Shown: positions 18,258-28,337, counted from the first letter of the stretch. The stretch is DNA of 64,000 nucleotides from Mesorhizobium sp. ORS 3324 (GCA_000824825.2 LM655198.1:99185-163184), one strand, 5' to 3'. The notes: generated from the letters alone by a model not told the origin. Translations and numbers: made by a program.

Positions 18258-19910
18258 ATGGAGCGTTCAACTAAGCAACATCGCGGCTCGATGCCAAAAG
18301 TCCTCGACAGTCTCGCCAAGGAGGCCAAGAGAGGCGGGATGGACAGGCGGGAATTTCTGGCGCTTGCTTCCATATTCGGTGCTTCGACAGCCATGGCATA
18401 CTCAATGCTCGGCGCGACGCTACCGGCATATGCTGAAGAAACGCCCAAGAAAGGCGGTACGCTCAGAATCGCAATGCAGGTTTATAGCATAAAGGACCCA
18501 CGCATAAGCGACTCTGCGGAGGTATCCAATATCTGTCGGCAATTTCTCGAAGGTCTTGTCAAGTACACACGAGAATACACCTTTGAACCCAAGCTGCTTG
18601 AAAACTGGGAGGTTAACGAGGACGCCACCGAATATACGTTGCATGTTCGGCGCGGCGTAAAATGGAACAACGGGGATGAGTTCAACGCCGACGACGTGAT
18701 ATTTAACCTTCTTCGTTGGTGCGAAAAGGAGGCGCCTGGGAATTCGATGGCCGAGCGCCTGGCTGCACTGATTGATGACAAAACCGGAAAAGTCATCGAG
18801 GGAGCCATCACGAAAGTTGATGAGCATACGGTGAAACTCAAGCTTTCTAGGTCGGACATCACGATCATCCCGGCGTTTGCTGATTATCCTGCGTTGATTG
18901 TGCACCGTGACTTTGACAAGGACGGATCGGATATCATAAAAAAGCCTGTGGGAACGGGACCGTTCGAACTGGTATCGTGGGACGTCGGCCAGAAGGCAGT
19001 CGCAAAGCGTAGAACCAACGGTAGCTGGTGGGGCGGCGAAGCTCATCTCGACGAAGTACAATTCATCGACTATGGCACCGACCTTTCCACTGTTCAGAGT
19101 GCATTCGAATCGGGCGAAGTCGATGCCAATGAGCAGACATACGCAAATTATGTCGCCACCTTTGATAAGGTGGGTTTGGTAAGATCTGAGGCCAAGACAA
19201 CGGCAACAATCATATGCCGGACACAGGTCACGAATAAGCCGTATGATGACCAGCGAGTGCGCAAGGCATTGCAGTTGGCTATCGACAACGACACTGTTCT
19301 TCGGACGGCGCAGAATGGCTTCGGCACCGTTGCTGCCGATTGTCACGTAGGACCGCTACACCCGGAATACTATCCACTGCCTCAAAAGAAGCGAGATGTT
19401 GAGGCTGCCCGACGCCTGATGACCGAAGCCGGTCAAATGGACTTTGAACATGAGCTATTCAGCAGCGAGGCAGATTGGATAAAGGCCAGCGCGGACGCTA
19501 TGGCAGCGCAGTTGCACGATGCCGGGTTCAAGGTGAAACGCACGATCGTTCCTGATAGCATATACTGGGTGAACTGGATGAAATATCCACTTTCAGCCAC
19601 GGACTGGAACGCGCGTCCACTTGGGGTCCAGGTGCTGGCGCTCGCTTACCGCAGTGGAGCAATATGGAATGAGACGGGATGGTCCAATCCCGAGTTCGAT
19701 ACCAAGCTGGACAAAGCGTTGAAAGTGCCGGATCCGGAGAAGCGCAAAGCACTGATGCACGACGTTGAAACGCTCCTGCAGGATTCTGGCATTATCACGC
19801 AGCCCTATTGGCTTACTTTGTTCAATCACTCGACGAAACGAGTGAAAGGCTATGGGGTACACCCGATGTTGGAGATCGACCTCGGGAGGGTTTGGCTTGA
19901 TCAAGCCTGA
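18258..19910 (+). CDS. ABC transporter solute-binding protein, family 5 (SBP2)
   Basis: Periplasmic peptide-type binding protein, 550 residues, close paralogue of SBP1. It has the same twin-arginine leader MDRREFLALAS and a cut site near AYA-EET, the family 5 blocks VRRGVKWNNGDEFNADDV, KPVGTGPFELVSWDVGQKAV and DDQRVRKALQLAIDN, and the same C-terminal pattern ending in a Trp-Leu-Asp. The ATG at 18258 has GGGAGG 5 nt upstream. No transporter partner genes are adjacent; it follows the carboxylase region and is followed by a hairpin. It probably feeds a permease encoded elsewhere. Confidence 0.92.
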   Translation: MERSTKQHRGSMPKVLDSLAKEAKRGGMDRREFLALASIFGASTAMAYSMLGATLPAYAEETPKKGGTLRIAMQVYSIKDPRISDSAEVSNICRQFLEGLVKYTREYTFEPKLLENWEVNEDATEYTLHVRRGVKWNNGDEFNADDVIFNLLRWCEKEAPGNSMAERLAALIDDKTGKVIEGAITKVDEHTVKLKLSRSDITIIPAFADYPALIVHRDFDKDGSDIIKKPVGTGPFELVSWDVGQKAVAKRRTNGSWWGGEAHLDEVQFIDYGTDLSTVQSAFESGEVDANEQTYANYVATFDKVGLVRSEAKTTATIICRTQVTNKPYDDQRVRKALQLAIDNDTVLRTAQNGFGTVAADCHVGPLHPEYYPLPQKKRDVEAARRLMTEAGQMDFEHELFSSEADWIKASADAMAAQLHDAGFKVKRTIVPDSIYWVNWMKYPLSATDWNARPLGVQVLALAYRSGAIWNETGWSNPEFDTKLDKALKVPDPEKRKALMHDVETLLQDSGIITQPYWLTLFNHSTKRVKGYGVHPMLEIDLGRVWLDQA

Positions 19911-19929
19911 GTAAACAGACGTCGGCCGG

Positions 19930-19951
19930 GCTGGTGCTAAGGTGCACCAGC
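19930..19951 (+). terminator. Hairpin after SBP2
   Basis: GCTGGTGC at 19930-19937 pairs with GCACCAGC at 19944-19951 across 6 nt, starting 20 bp after the SBP2 stop. There is no long U-tract, so it is a weak terminator or a 3-prime stabilising hairpin. Confidence 0.45.
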
Positions 19952-20429
19952 TTATGGCGTCATTGCATGCCCATTCCCCTGGTTCTGCCCAAAGCCACCT
20001 CGGGGAGCGTCCACGCCGATGTCTGGAGATCTCCCCTGATGTGTTGCCAGCGAACTGGCGGCTTACCACCATCGCCAGAAGCAGGATCTCGGCGGGGTGC
20101 TCCTATCGTACCGCCCATGGTTCGGCCGACGATCCCCTGAGCCACCGTCAGCCCGGCACCCTTGAGAACCCGCCAGTTAGCGGCTGGCTACACGTCGAGC
20201 TTCATAGCTTTTTCGTCAGCCGCTGCTGGCGGCGCAGCGCGAAGACACGCTGGGCCACGGTGTTCGATCAGCCCCGATAGATGCCGGAGCGCCACAAATG
20301 GTCAGTCAACGCGATGGCTGAAAATTGGCTGACGCAAAGAACGCATTCGCCGAGGAAGCGGAGAGAGCCCCGCCTTCCCGTCATCTGAAGGGCAGGCCCC
20401 AGACGTTAACGGGTCAGAACATGCATCTT
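19952..20429. other. Intergenic region, no gene seen
   Basis: Nearly 0.5 kb between the SBP2 hairpin and the truncated LysR gene. I recognise no coding sequence, repeat or promoter here. Confidence 0.4.
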
Positions 20430-20729
20430 TTAAGGGTTTCCATGTGGGTCACGTGCGATTTCGGCCAGCCCGAGCTCGATAGAAGCAAATCCACGCTCGA
20501 GGGACTTGAATAGCTTTTGACCACCGTCAGTTAGGATAACGCTATCGCGACGCCGATACAGCAAAGGTGTATTCAAGTGCTTTTCGAGCTTTTTTATCTG
20601 ATAGGATACGGTGGCCTGATCCATATTTAGTTGAAGGGCTGCAGCATGAAAACTCCCACAACGCGCTGCGGATTCGAAGGCAGACAGCGCCACATGATAT
20701 GAGAGCAGATCGCGTCCCCTGGTTGACAT
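20430..20729 (-). pseudogene. Truncated LysR-family regulator (DNA-binding part only)
   Basis: The first 99 residues of a LysR regulator: ALSAFESAARCGSFHAAALQL and QATVSYQIKKLEKHLNTPLLYRR form the winged helix, with an unusual VSYQIKKLEK recognition helix. The usual 190-residue ligand domain is missing; the frame stops after GLAEIARDPHGNP. The start is well formed (ATG with GAGG 5 nt upstream). It may be a dead gene, or a DNA-binding fragment that could still compete for operators. It lies just downstream of the eight-gene operon and convergent with SBP2. Confidence 0.75.
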
Positions 20730-20904
20730 ACGCCCTCAGGCAGCCCGACGGAAAGTACAGCCTTTAGCTATGCACATTCGGTGACATGCGTAAACACAGC
20801 GACCTACCGCGATAACCCACCGCTGGGGGCGGCAGACGCTGGGATGCCACCTTGCGACATCTCTGAAGCGCGTCTGCCTAATCTAGGATTGTTTCGCGCA
20901 CGTG

Positions 20905-21714
20905 CTATGCGACGCAGTTCAATCCTCCGTCAACGTAGATTTCCGATCCAGTGATATAAGCCGAATCATCGCTTGCCAGGAAGAGAGCGGTCCGCGCTAT
21001 ATCCCACGCGGTGCCGGTTCTTCTCATGGGAACTCGGGCAGCACGTGCCTTGGCCAAAGCTTCAAAGTCAATCTCAGCCTCGGACTTGCCGCTTGTCTGA
21101 ATGGTCGCGTCCCTCGCCATTGGCGTGTCAATAATCCCCGGAAGGATCGAGTTGGCCCGTATGCCCTTGTCGGCATAGGTCGCTGCAAGGTTTCGGGTGA
21201 ACGATACGACGGCTCCCTTTGAGGTGTTGTAGGCAATGTAGGGCGCGCCGAGATTGCGGAAGCCGGAGATTGACGAGATATTGATGATCGAGCCGGATCC
21301 CTGCTTCAGCATTTGTGGCAGCGCATGCTTGCAAGGCAAGAAAAACGCCTTCGTATTGATGTCGAGTATCCGATCCCAGTCCTCAACAGTAGTGCTTTCG
21401 GGGCTTCCAGCTTTGAGAATGCCGACGTTGTTGTGCAGCACGTCCAAGCTGCCAAAGGCTTCAACGCACGCAGCTATCATGGCTCTAACCGACGGTTCAT
21501 CGGTTACGTTCCCCACGAAGATTTCCGCGCGGCCGCCCTCGCCTCGAATAATCTCCGCAGTCTGCTCAACAGCATTCCTGTTGAGGTCCGCAGCCAGAAC
21601 CTTGGCGCCTTCGCGAGCGAAGAGCACCGCAGCGGCCTTGCCGTTGCCCCATCCAGGGCCCATCGACCCTGCCCCGGTGACGAGCACCGCCTTACCATCA
21701 AGACGACCAGCCAT
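20905..21714 (-). CDS. Short-chain dehydrogenase/reductase (SDR), last gene of the operon
   Basis: Classical SDR, 269 residues, NAD(P)-dependent oxidoreductase. The cofactor loop is TGAGSMGPGWGNGKA, longer than the usual TGxxxGIG, as in some cis-diol and sugar dehydrogenases. NNVG near 95, ISSISG near 148 and the YNTSK catalytic pair near 162 are present, and the end is ITGSEIYVDGGLNCVA. The Asp in LAADLNRN suggests NAD preference. It starts 11 bp after the preceding SDR and is the last of eight same-strand genes. The substrate is unknown. Confidence 0.9.
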   Translation of the reverse strand: MAGRLDGKAVLVTGAGSMGPGWGNGKAAAVLFAREGAKVLAADLNRNAVEQTAEIIRGEGGRAEIFVGNVTDEPSVRAMIAACVEAFGSLDVLHNNVGILKAGSPESTTVEDWDRILDINTKAFFLPCKHALPQMLKQGSGSIINISSISGFRNLGAPYIAYNTSKGAVVSFTRNLAATYADKGIRANSILPGIIDTPMARDATIQTSGKSEAEIDFEALAKARAARVPMRRTGTAWDIARTALFLASDDSAYITGSEIYVDGGLNCVA

Positions 21715-21725
21715 AATTGTTCTCC

Positions 21726-22508
21726 TTAAACGCTGTGAAGGAAATGGCTCATGCCGCCGTCGACAAATAGCAGCTGGCCGTTGACGTACGACGAGGCGTT
21801 AGACAGAAGGAACACGGTTGGTCCACCGAGCTCCGACGGGTCGCCCCAACGTGCCGCTGGCGTGCGCACCTTGATCTTGTTGGCAAAGCTCTCGTCCGCG
21901 AGTCGTTCCTTGTTGATCTCTGTTACGAAATAGCCGGGGGCGATCGCGTTGACCCTGATTCCGAACGACCCCAGTTCGGCCGATGCGGCCCGGGTGAATC
22001 CTACGATCGCGCCCTTGGCCGAGGTATAATTGCAAATCCCGGCGCGCGGGCTGGAGAAGGCGATCGATGAGATGTTTACGATGCGGCCCCGATCCGCCGC
22101 ATCCACCTTCCGCATTTCAGCGGCGGCCGCCTTCGTCAGCAGGAATGGCGCAACCATGTGGACGGCCATGATCCGCTCGTAAGTATCAGCGGTTTCGTCC
22201 CATATGGTGTTGTGCAGCAGCATGCCGGCGTTGTTCACGAGCCCCCAGATGCTGCCGTGACGCTGGATGATCGTCGGGATCGCGGCAGTGACAGCGTCGC
22301 GGTCGGCCATTTCGAAAGCCAAGTAGTCGGCCTTGAGGCCTCTCGCCTCGAGTTCCTGCTTTCGCGCCTTGCCGGCAGCTTCGCTGCGCCCGTGCAGGAT
22401 AACTGTTGCGCCGGCCTCTGCGGCGGCTTGGGCGGAGGCCCAACCAAGCCCGCGCGTGGACCCCGTGATAAGTACGACTTTTCCGTCGAGTGAGAATGGG
22501 TTGTTCAT
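21726..22508 (-). CDS. SDR oxidoreductase, gluconate 5-dehydrogenase-like
   Basis: Classical SDR, 260 residues. ITGSTRGLGWASAQAAAEAG is the cofactor loop, VNNAGML is at about 90, NISSIAFSSPRAGICNYTSAKGA holds the catalytic Ser, Tyr and Lys, and FVDGGMSHFLHS closes the fold. The HGRSE after the second strand (Arg) suggests NADP(H). The ATG at 22508 has GGAG 8 nt upstream; a TTG at 22523 would only add five residues. The gene sits 36 bp after the demethylase and 11 bp before the second SDR. Confidence 0.9.
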   Translation of the reverse strand: MNNPFSLDGKVVLITGSTRGLGWASAQAAAEAGATVILHGRSEAAGKARKQELEARGLKADYLAFEMADRDAVTAAIPTIIQRHGSIWGLVNNAGMLLHNTIWDETADTYERIMAVHMVAPFLLTKAAAAEMRKVDAADRGRIVNISSIAFSSPRAGICNYTSAKGAIVGFTRAASAELGSFGIRVNAIAPGYFVTEINKERLADESFANKIKVRTPAARWGDPSELGGPTVFLLSNASSYVNGQLLFVDGGMSHFLHSV

Positions 22509-22544
22509 GCAAGAATGCTCCAACTTTCTGAATTTCTTGGGGTC

Positions 22545-24992
22545 TCAGGCGCGCATGCGCTCTGATGTCGGGTCGTAAAATGGCTTGAGGCTGGCCTTCG
22601 CCGGTTCAGCGCGGCCGTTGACCTGGATTGCGAATTTGCCGCTGGCGACAAATTCGGCTGTGACGGCCTCGTCGGCGTTCACATAGCCCATGCCGATTGC
22701 CGCCCCTAGGTGATGCGCGTAGTTCCCGGATGTCAGATAACCGACCGCCTTGCCGTCCATGAGGATCGGCTCGTTGTGGAAAAGCAGCGGCTCCGGTTTC
22801 TCCAAGAGGAAGCAAAGCATCCGCTTCTTGCCGATCCCGGCCGCCTTCTGGTCCAGGAATGCGTCGCGGCCAATGAACGGCGTGTTCTTGTTCGGCTTGG
22901 CCGTGAAGGCCAACCCGGCATCGACCAGACTGTCCTCGTAGACGATGTCATGGCCCCAGTGGCGGAAGCCCTTCTCCATGCGCAAAGCATCGACCGCGTG
23001 CATGCCGGCAGGGCGAAGGCCGAAGCTTTTCCCGGCCTCCAGCAGTGAGTCGAGAAAGGCCAAAGCATCCTGTGCCGGAATGTAAATCTCCCAGCCGAGT
23101 TCGCCGACATAGGAAATGCGCTGCGCCCAAAGGCGCACGCCGCCGGCGATCATCCAGCGCCCGGTGCCGAAGCTGAAATGCTGATTGGAAAGATCTTCTT
23201 CGGTCATCGATTGGAAGACCGCACGTGCGTTCGGGCCCTGCAGCGCGATCACCCCGAAATCATCGGTGACATCGGTGATTTCGACATCTTCTTGCTTCCC
23301 GACATGCGACAGCAGCCAGGACCAATCCTTCACATGGCTCCCGCAGGGAGTGGCAATCATGAACTCGGCTTCGCCCATCTTGACTACTGTGAGATCCGCT
23401 TCGATCCCGCCGCGTTCGTTCAACCACTGGGTATAGACCAGCTTGCCAACCGGCACCGCGACGTCGGCGCAGCAGAGGCGCTGGAGCACAGTCTCCGCGT
23501 CGCGACCGGTGACTTTGAATTTCGCCAGGGAAGTCAGATCGTAGAAGCCGACGTTCTCCCGAATGTTGTTGTGCTCTTGCGCGGCGTACGGGAACCAGTT
23601 CTGGCGGGAATAGCTGTATTCGTATTCGGGCTTGACGCCCTTCGGCGCATACCAATTCGGACGTTCCCAGCCCGCGACCTCGCCGTGTACCGCGCCCAGT
23701 TCGACGAGACGGTCATAGAAGGGCGATTTGCGAATGCCTCGGCTGGAGCGGTATTGATAATAGGGCCAGTGCATGGCGTAGGAACGCTCAAGCGCCTCGG
23801 CGACGCGGTTTTCTAGATAGGTCTCGTCGCCCTGAAACGGCATGGCGCGGCGGCAATCGCTTTCCCAAACGTCCATTGGCGGGTAGCCAAGGTCGATCCA
23901 TTCGGCCATCACCTTGCCAATACCGCCGGCGCCGCCAATGCCACGGCTGTTGAAACCGCAAGCGACAAAAAAGTTCTTGAGCAGCGGCGCTTCGCCCATC
24001 AGGTGCTGATTGTCGGTGGTGAAGCTCTCCGGGCCGTTGAAGAAGGTCGAGATGCCGATCTTCTCCAGCACCGGATACCTGGTCATGGCTCTCTCGAGAT
24101 ACTTCTCGAAATGCTCGAGTTCATATGGCAGGTGGCCGAAGCTGAAATCAGCGGGCACCCTGGACATCGGCAGGGGATTGGCGTTGTCCTCGAAGAAACC
24201 GATCAGGAGCTTGCCCGCGTCTTCCTTGAAATAGACGCCGTGATCGAGGTCGCGCATGATCGGCAGCTTGCTGGGCAAACCCGGGACCGGTTCGGTCACC
24301 ACATAGTAGTGCTCGCAGGCGAACAGCGGCAGTACCACGCCGACCTGCTTGGCCAGATCGCGCGACCACATGCCGCCGGTGAGCACCACCTTCCTTGCGC
24401 GGATCGTGCCTTGGTTGGTCTCTACGCCCGTCACCTTGCCGCCGTCGGTCAGGATCCTGGTGACGGTCACGCCTTCGCGCACGGTCGCGCCGTTCATGCG
24501 CGCGCCCTTGACCAGCGCCATGGTGACATCGATCGGGTTGGTCTGGCCGTCCTTCGGCAGATGCAGCCCGCCAACCAGATCACTGGTGTCGATACCGGGA
24601 TAAAGTTGTCCCAGAGTTTTTGGCCCGACCACCTCGACCTCGACGCCAAAAACGCGTGCCATTTCGGCAGTGCGCGTCAATTCCTCAAGCCGTGCCGAGG
24701 TCTGTGCAAGTGAGATCGACCCGTTCCGCTTGTACCCCGTTGCCTGACCGGTCTCCGCCTCGAGTTCCTGGTAGAGGCGGTGCGAATAGGCGCCGAGCTG
24801 GGTCATGTTTTTCGTGGGCCAAAGCGTGCCGACAAGGCCAGCTGCATGCCACGTCGTGCCGCATGTCAGCCGGTCGCGCTCTAACAAGAGAACATCGGAC
24901 ACGCCGCGCTTGGCCAAGTGGTAGGCAATCGACGCGCCGCCAATGCCGCCGCCGATGATGACGACCTGTACTTCTTCGGGAAGAGTGGACAT
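22545..24992 (-). CDS. FAD oxidoreductase-GcvT fusion, dimethylglycine/sarcosine dehydrogenase family
   Basis: Two-part demethylase, 815 residues. The N-terminal half is a DAO-type flavoprotein: IIGGGIGGASIAYHLAKRG binds FAD, and TTWHAAGL holds the His that in family members carries covalent FAD. The C-terminal half (from about 430) is a GcvT-like folate domain with IALQGPNAR and SYVGELGWEIYIP. Family enzymes remove N-methyl groups and pass the C1 unit to tetrahydrofolate or release formaldehyde. The ATG at 24992 has GAGAG close upstream; the TTG at 25007 overlaps the upstream stop. Length is normal for the family. The formaldehyde genes at 46-48 kb could detoxify its product. Confidence 0.9.
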   Translation of the reverse strand: MSTLPEEVQVVIIGGGIGGASIAYHLAKRGVSDVLLLERDRLTCGTTWHAAGLVGTLWPTKNMTQLGAYSHRLYQELEAETGQATGYKRNGSISLAQTSARLEELTRTAEMARVFGVEVEVVGPKTLGQLYPGIDTSDLVGGLHLPKDGQTNPIDVTMALVKGARMNGATVREGVTVTRILTDGGKVTGVETNQGTIRARKVVLTGGMWSRDLAKQVGVVLPLFACEHYYVVTEPVPGLPSKLPIMRDLDHGVYFKEDAGKLLIGFFEDNANPLPMSRVPADFSFGHLPYELEHFEKYLERAMTRYPVLEKIGISTFFNGPESFTTDNQHLMGEAPLLKNFFVACGFNSRGIGGAGGIGKVMAEWIDLGYPPMDVWESDCRRAMPFQGDETYLENRVAEALERSYAMHWPYYQYRSSRGIRKSPFYDRLVELGAVHGEVAGWERPNWYAPKGVKPEYEYSYSRQNWFPYAAQEHNNIRENVGFYDLTSLAKFKVTGRDAETVLQRLCCADVAVPVGKLVYTQWLNERGGIEADLTVVKMGEAEFMIATPCGSHVKDWSWLLSHVGKQEDVEITDVTDDFGVIALQGPNARAVFQSMTEEDLSNQHFSFGTGRWMIAGGVRLWAQRISYVGELGWEIYIPAQDALAFLDSLLEAGKSFGLRPAGMHAVDALRMEKGFRHWGHDIVYEDSLVDAGLAFTAKPNKNTPFIGRDAFLDQKAAGIGKKRMLCFLLEKPEPLLFHNEPILMDGKAVGYLTSGNYAHHLGAAIGMGYVNADEAVTAEFVASGKFAIQVNGRAEPAKASLKPFYDPTSERMRA

Positions 24993-25003
24993 ATTGCTCT
25001 CGT

Positions 25004-26017
25004 TCAAGGTTTCAGCGCGACGTGAAACAGCCCGCCGGAATGGTCTACGCTGTGTTCCATCGCAGCCAGGATTTGATCGGTGTTGAAGATATCAGCCCGG
25101 AAAGGTGACAAATCGATCGTGCCCGCAGCGATAAGTGCCAGCACATCTGCGGCCAGTCCGTGAGGGAACCAGAATGAGCCCACCACCCTGTTGCTGTTGC
25201 GCATCAACAGGCTGGTGTTGAAGGCGGCCCGCTCGGTCAGTGCGCCGACAAACACGATCGTTCCGAAGCGACGCAGGCGCTCTGAGAGTGCGACCGATAT
25301 CGCAGCGTTCTCGCCGCCGGAGCAGTCGAGGACGAAGTCGACGGGCGATCGATCGTCCGGCTCTTCGACCACGATGCGACTGTCTAGAGCTGCGAGCTGC
25401 TGCAGAACCGAAGTTCTGCGTCCCACAAGGCGAACTTGGCCCGCTCCGATGGCCAGGGCGATGACAGCAGCAGACGTGCCCAGCAAGCCCGCGGCGCCGT
25501 TGATTGCAACGACCTCGCCCGGTTTGAAGTCCCCTCGCCTGAAGCCGGCCAACGCCGTTGCGAACCATCCAAGCCGACATAGAATTTCGGGCGGCGTGCG
25601 TACGTTGGCAGGAATGGGTGTAAAGCAATGTTCCGGCCCAACGAACTCCTCCGCGAAGGTGCCATTCGGCCACTTGGCGAGATGCCGCCTTGCTGCGGGC
25701 GCCAGCCCGAAGCAGCCGATGAACCCATGATCGGCCTGGGGCCCAGGGCCTTCGATATACATGTCGCAATAGACTGCCTGACCGCGACGCAATGGGCAGT
25801 CCGGATCGGCTGTTTCCTCAACGACGCCAACCGCGCACTGCCCGGGAGTGAAAGGCCGCGGTGGTGTCTGCCAGCTGCCTGAGGGCAAATGCTCGAAATA
25901 GGGCGGCAAGAATGCAGCCTGGATCCGGACACGCACGGCGCCCGCAGGCAATGCTGGACGTTTTATCTCCTGAGAGACGAACTGCCTGTTCCCTTCGACG
26001 ACTCGAACGGCCTTCAT
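25004..26017 (-). CDS. Zinc-type alcohol dehydrogenase-like (MDR) oxidoreductase
   Basis: Medium-chain dehydrogenase/reductase, 337 residues. A GroES-like start (VRVRIQAAFLPPYFE) is followed by a Rossmann domain with INGAAGLLGTSAAVIALAIGAG and VGRRTS. The usual zinc pattern GHE and the structural Cys cluster are not seen, so it resembles zinc-independent members, or a divergent dehydrogenase. The ATG at 26017 lies 2 bp after the ALDH stop and has GGAG 8 nt upstream, which supports one operon; the frame is open to 26059. Substrate unknown. Confidence 0.8.
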   Translation of the reverse strand: MKAVRVVEGNRQFVSQEIKRPALPAGAVRVRIQAAFLPPYFEHLPSGSWQTPPRPFTPGQCAVGVVEETADPDCPLRRGQAVYCDMYIEGPGPQADHGFIGCFGLAPAARRHLAKWPNGTFAEEFVGPEHCFTPIPANVRTPPEILCRLGWFATALAGFRRGDFKPGEVVAINGAAGLLGTSAAVIALAIGAGQVRLVGRRTSVLQQLAALDSRIVVEEPDDRSPVDFVLDCSGGENAAISVALSERLRRFGTIVFVGALTERAAFNTSLLMRNSNRVVGSFWFPHGLAADVLALIAAGTIDLSPFRADIFNTDQILAAMEHSVDHSGGLFHVALKP

Positions 26018-26019
26018 GT

Positions 26020-27531
26020 CTACGCTCCAGGCCGGGCCGGCGGCGCCAGATTCATCCACACCGTCTTCAGCTCAGTGTACTGCTCATGCGCCTCCAAGCC
26101 GTTGTCGCGCCCGCCGAAACCGGACTGCTTAAAGCCGCCGAACGGGGTCGAGATTTCGCCCTCGGAGTAGCAGTTTACCGAGACGGTACCTGCATTGAGC
26201 CGACGTGACAGCTTGTGAGCCTTGCCCACGTCTGTTGTGTAAAGCGACGCAGTGAGACCATACTCGGTGTCGTTGGCCAGATCGATCGCGTGGTCGTCGT
26301 CACGCGCTTCGGTGATGGTCAACACGGGGCCAAAGATCTCCTCGCGATAGATGGTCATGTCGGGCGTGACCCGATCGAACACCGTCGCCTCGATGAAATA
26401 GCCTGGCCGATCGAGTTGGTTGCCGCCGCAGGCGAGCGCTGCTCCCTCGGCACGCCCCGTCTCGAGGTATTTCTTGATGGTGTCGCAGTGGCTTGCACCC
26501 ACCACTGGGCCGAGTTGGGTGGACGGCTCCAGAGGATCGCCCAATTTCCAGTTCCTGCAAGCAGCGACGATCTTTTCGGTCAATTCTTCCTTGATCGCCC
26601 TATGCACGATCAGTCGGCTGTTGGAGGCGCAGTTCTGGCCCATATTGGTCAAAATTGAGAAGGCCTGCTGCTCGGCCACAAAGTCGAGGTTTGGCGCGTC
26701 GGCCAGCACGACTGCGGGGTTCTTTCCGCCCAGCTCCAGCACGATCCGCTTCAGATTAGAACGCCGGGAGTAGTCAAGGAACATCCGCCCGACTTCGGTG
26801 GAACCGGTGAAGGAAATGATCCGGACGTCCCGATGAAGACCGAGCGCCTCGCCAACCTCACGTGACCCGGTGACGACGTTCAGGACACCCGCCGGGAGGC
26901 CCGCCTCGACCGCCAACTCGGCCATGCGCAGCGCGGTGATCGTGGTCATCTGCGACGGCTTCAGCACCACCGAGTTGCCGGTCGCCAATGCCGGACCGAT
27001 CTTCCAGCCGGCCATCAGCATCGGAAAGTTCCACGGAAGCACGAGGCCGACCACACCCAGCGGCTCGCGTACGATCATGCCGAGTGCATTGCTGTCGGTC
27101 GAAGCGATCCTGGAGAACAGCTTGTCCTGGGCTTCGGCGTGCCAAGCAATGGTGCTTGCCGTGAACGGCACGTCGACCGTCATGCAATCGGTGATCGGCT
27201 TGCCCGAATCCAGGCTTTCCAGAACCGCGAGTTCCTGCAGGTTCTTGTTGATCAGCTCGGCAAAACGCAGCAGGACGGCTTTGCGTTCGGACGGGTGTTT
27301 CTGCGACCACACCCCGGACTCAAACGTGGCCTTGGCGACCGCAACCGCGGCATCCACATCCGAGGGGCTGCAGCTCTCGATTTGCGCAAGAACTTCGCCG
27401 TTTGCCGGGTTGATGCTCTTGAATGATCTTGCCGCCGAGGCGTTGCGGTACTCGCCATCGATAAAGGGGCGTGAAGGCAGCCTTAGCGCAGCAGCGATCG
27501 ACAGAGCATCAGCACGAGTAAAAATTGTCAT
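26020..27531 (-). CDS. NAD(P)-dependent aldehyde dehydrogenase (PuuC/BetB-like)
   Basis: Aldehyde dehydrogenase, 503 residues, oxidising an aldehyde to its acid. Family marks in order are LPWNFPMLMAGWKIGPALATGN with KPS near 190, SFTGSTEVG near 245, LELGGKNP with the catalytic Glu near 270, MGQNCASNSR with the catalytic Cys near 305, and EEIFGPVL near 400. Closest by eye to gamma-glutamyl-gamma-aminobutyraldehyde or betaine aldehyde dehydrogenases. The gene is tightly packed between the class II aldolase and the MDR gene. In the operon it probably oxidises an aldehyde made by the aldolase or amine oxidase. Confidence 0.93.
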   Translation of the reverse strand: MTIFTRADALSIAAALRLPSRPFIDGEYRNASAARSFKSINPANGEVLAQIESCSPSDVDAAVAVAKATFESGVWSQKHPSERKAVLLRFAELINKNLQELAVLESLDSGKPITDCMTVDVPFTASTIAWHAEAQDKLFSRIASTDSNALGMIVREPLGVVGLVLPWNFPMLMAGWKIGPALATGNSVVLKPSQMTTITALRMAELAVEAGLPAGVLNVVTGSREVGEALGLHRDVRIISFTGSTEVGRMFLDYSRRSNLKRIVLELGGKNPAVVLADAPNLDFVAEQQAFSILTNMGQNCASNSRLIVHRAIKEELTEKIVAACRNWKLGDPLEPSTQLGPVVGASHCDTIKKYLETGRAEGAALACGGNQLDRPGYFIEATVFDRVTPDMTIYREEIFGPVLTITEARDDDHAIDLANDTEYGLTASLYTTDVGKAHKLSRRLNAGTVSVNCYSEGEISTPFGGFKQSGFGGRDNGLEAHEQYTELKTVWMNLAPPARPGA

Positions 27532-27545
27532 GGAAGTTCCAATTC

Positions 27546-28298
27546 TCAGGCAGCGACGGCCGGCTGCAGCAGGTAGCCCGGTTCTTCCTTGTCAAGGATC
27601 GAGACGAGAGCGCGAAAGTGCCCTTCGGAGAACCCTTGGTAATCCCGCCACTGCCGCGCCGTCTTAGCGGCTACTTCATGCGGCAGGCGCTTGACTTGTT
27701 TGCCGGTTGAATGCGCGAGCACAAGGTTCATGCAGGCCCGCTCGAGGTGATAGAGCGCATCAAAGGCATCTGCCACACTGCGGCCGACCACCATCACCCC
27801 GTGCCCACCAAGAAGTATGACATCCTTGTCACCGAGGAGACCGGCGACGCGCGCCGGTTCCTCGGAATCGACGAACATTCCGCCATAGTTTTTGTCGTAG
27901 GCCACGTTGCCATAGAACCGCGCCGAGTTCTGGCAGATTGGCAGGATCTCAGGATCTTCCTGGCAGCTCCAGGCTGTCGCGTAGGGCATGTGGGTGTGCA
28001 TTATGCACCGCGCCCGCGCGACGTTGCGATGGAGGTATGAATGCAATTCCCACGCTGTGCGGTCGGGAGCGTCCCGACCTGTCGGTGTCTCGTCCGCCGA
28101 GGAACTGAGCAGGAGCAAATCTCGCGCCTTTATCTGCGAGAAATGCGCCATATTCGGGTTCATGAGAAACCGACCGCCCTCCTCATCCACCGCCACCGAG
28201 AAATGGTTCGCAGTCGCCTCGTGCAAGCCGAGGCGAGCGGTCCAACGAAACGCTGCGGCAAGGTCGTTGCGCAAGCGAGCTTCTTGGTTGTTCATCAT
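27546..28298 (-). CDS. Class II aldolase/adducin-family protein
   Basis: Metal-dependent aldolase-type protein, 250 residues, of the fuculose-phosphate aldolase/RibD-like group. The metal His residues are visible in MHTHMPYA near 100 and GGHGV near 165, with the ANHFSVAVD loop near 30. The usual acid base Glu in ELHSYLHR is present near 85. Some members are decarboxylases or epimerases, so the reaction is unknown. It starts 39 bp after the DapA-family gene and ends 14 bp before the ALDH gene. Confidence 0.88.
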   Translation of the reverse strand: MMNNQEARLRNDLAAAFRWTARLGLHEATANHFSVAVDEEGGRFLMNPNMAHFSQIKARDLLLLSSSADETPTGRDAPDRTAWELHSYLHRNVARARCIMHTHMPYATAWSCQEDPEILPICQNSARFYGNVAYDKNYGGMFVDSEEPARVAGLLGDKDVILLGGHGVMVVGRSVADAFDALYHLERACMNLVLAHSTGKQVKRLPHEVAAKTARQWRDYQGFSEGHFRALVSILDKEEPGYLLQPAVAA

Positions 28299-28337
28299 GG
28301 GGATTCCAAACTGACAGTGTCGTGCCGGCTCGTTTGA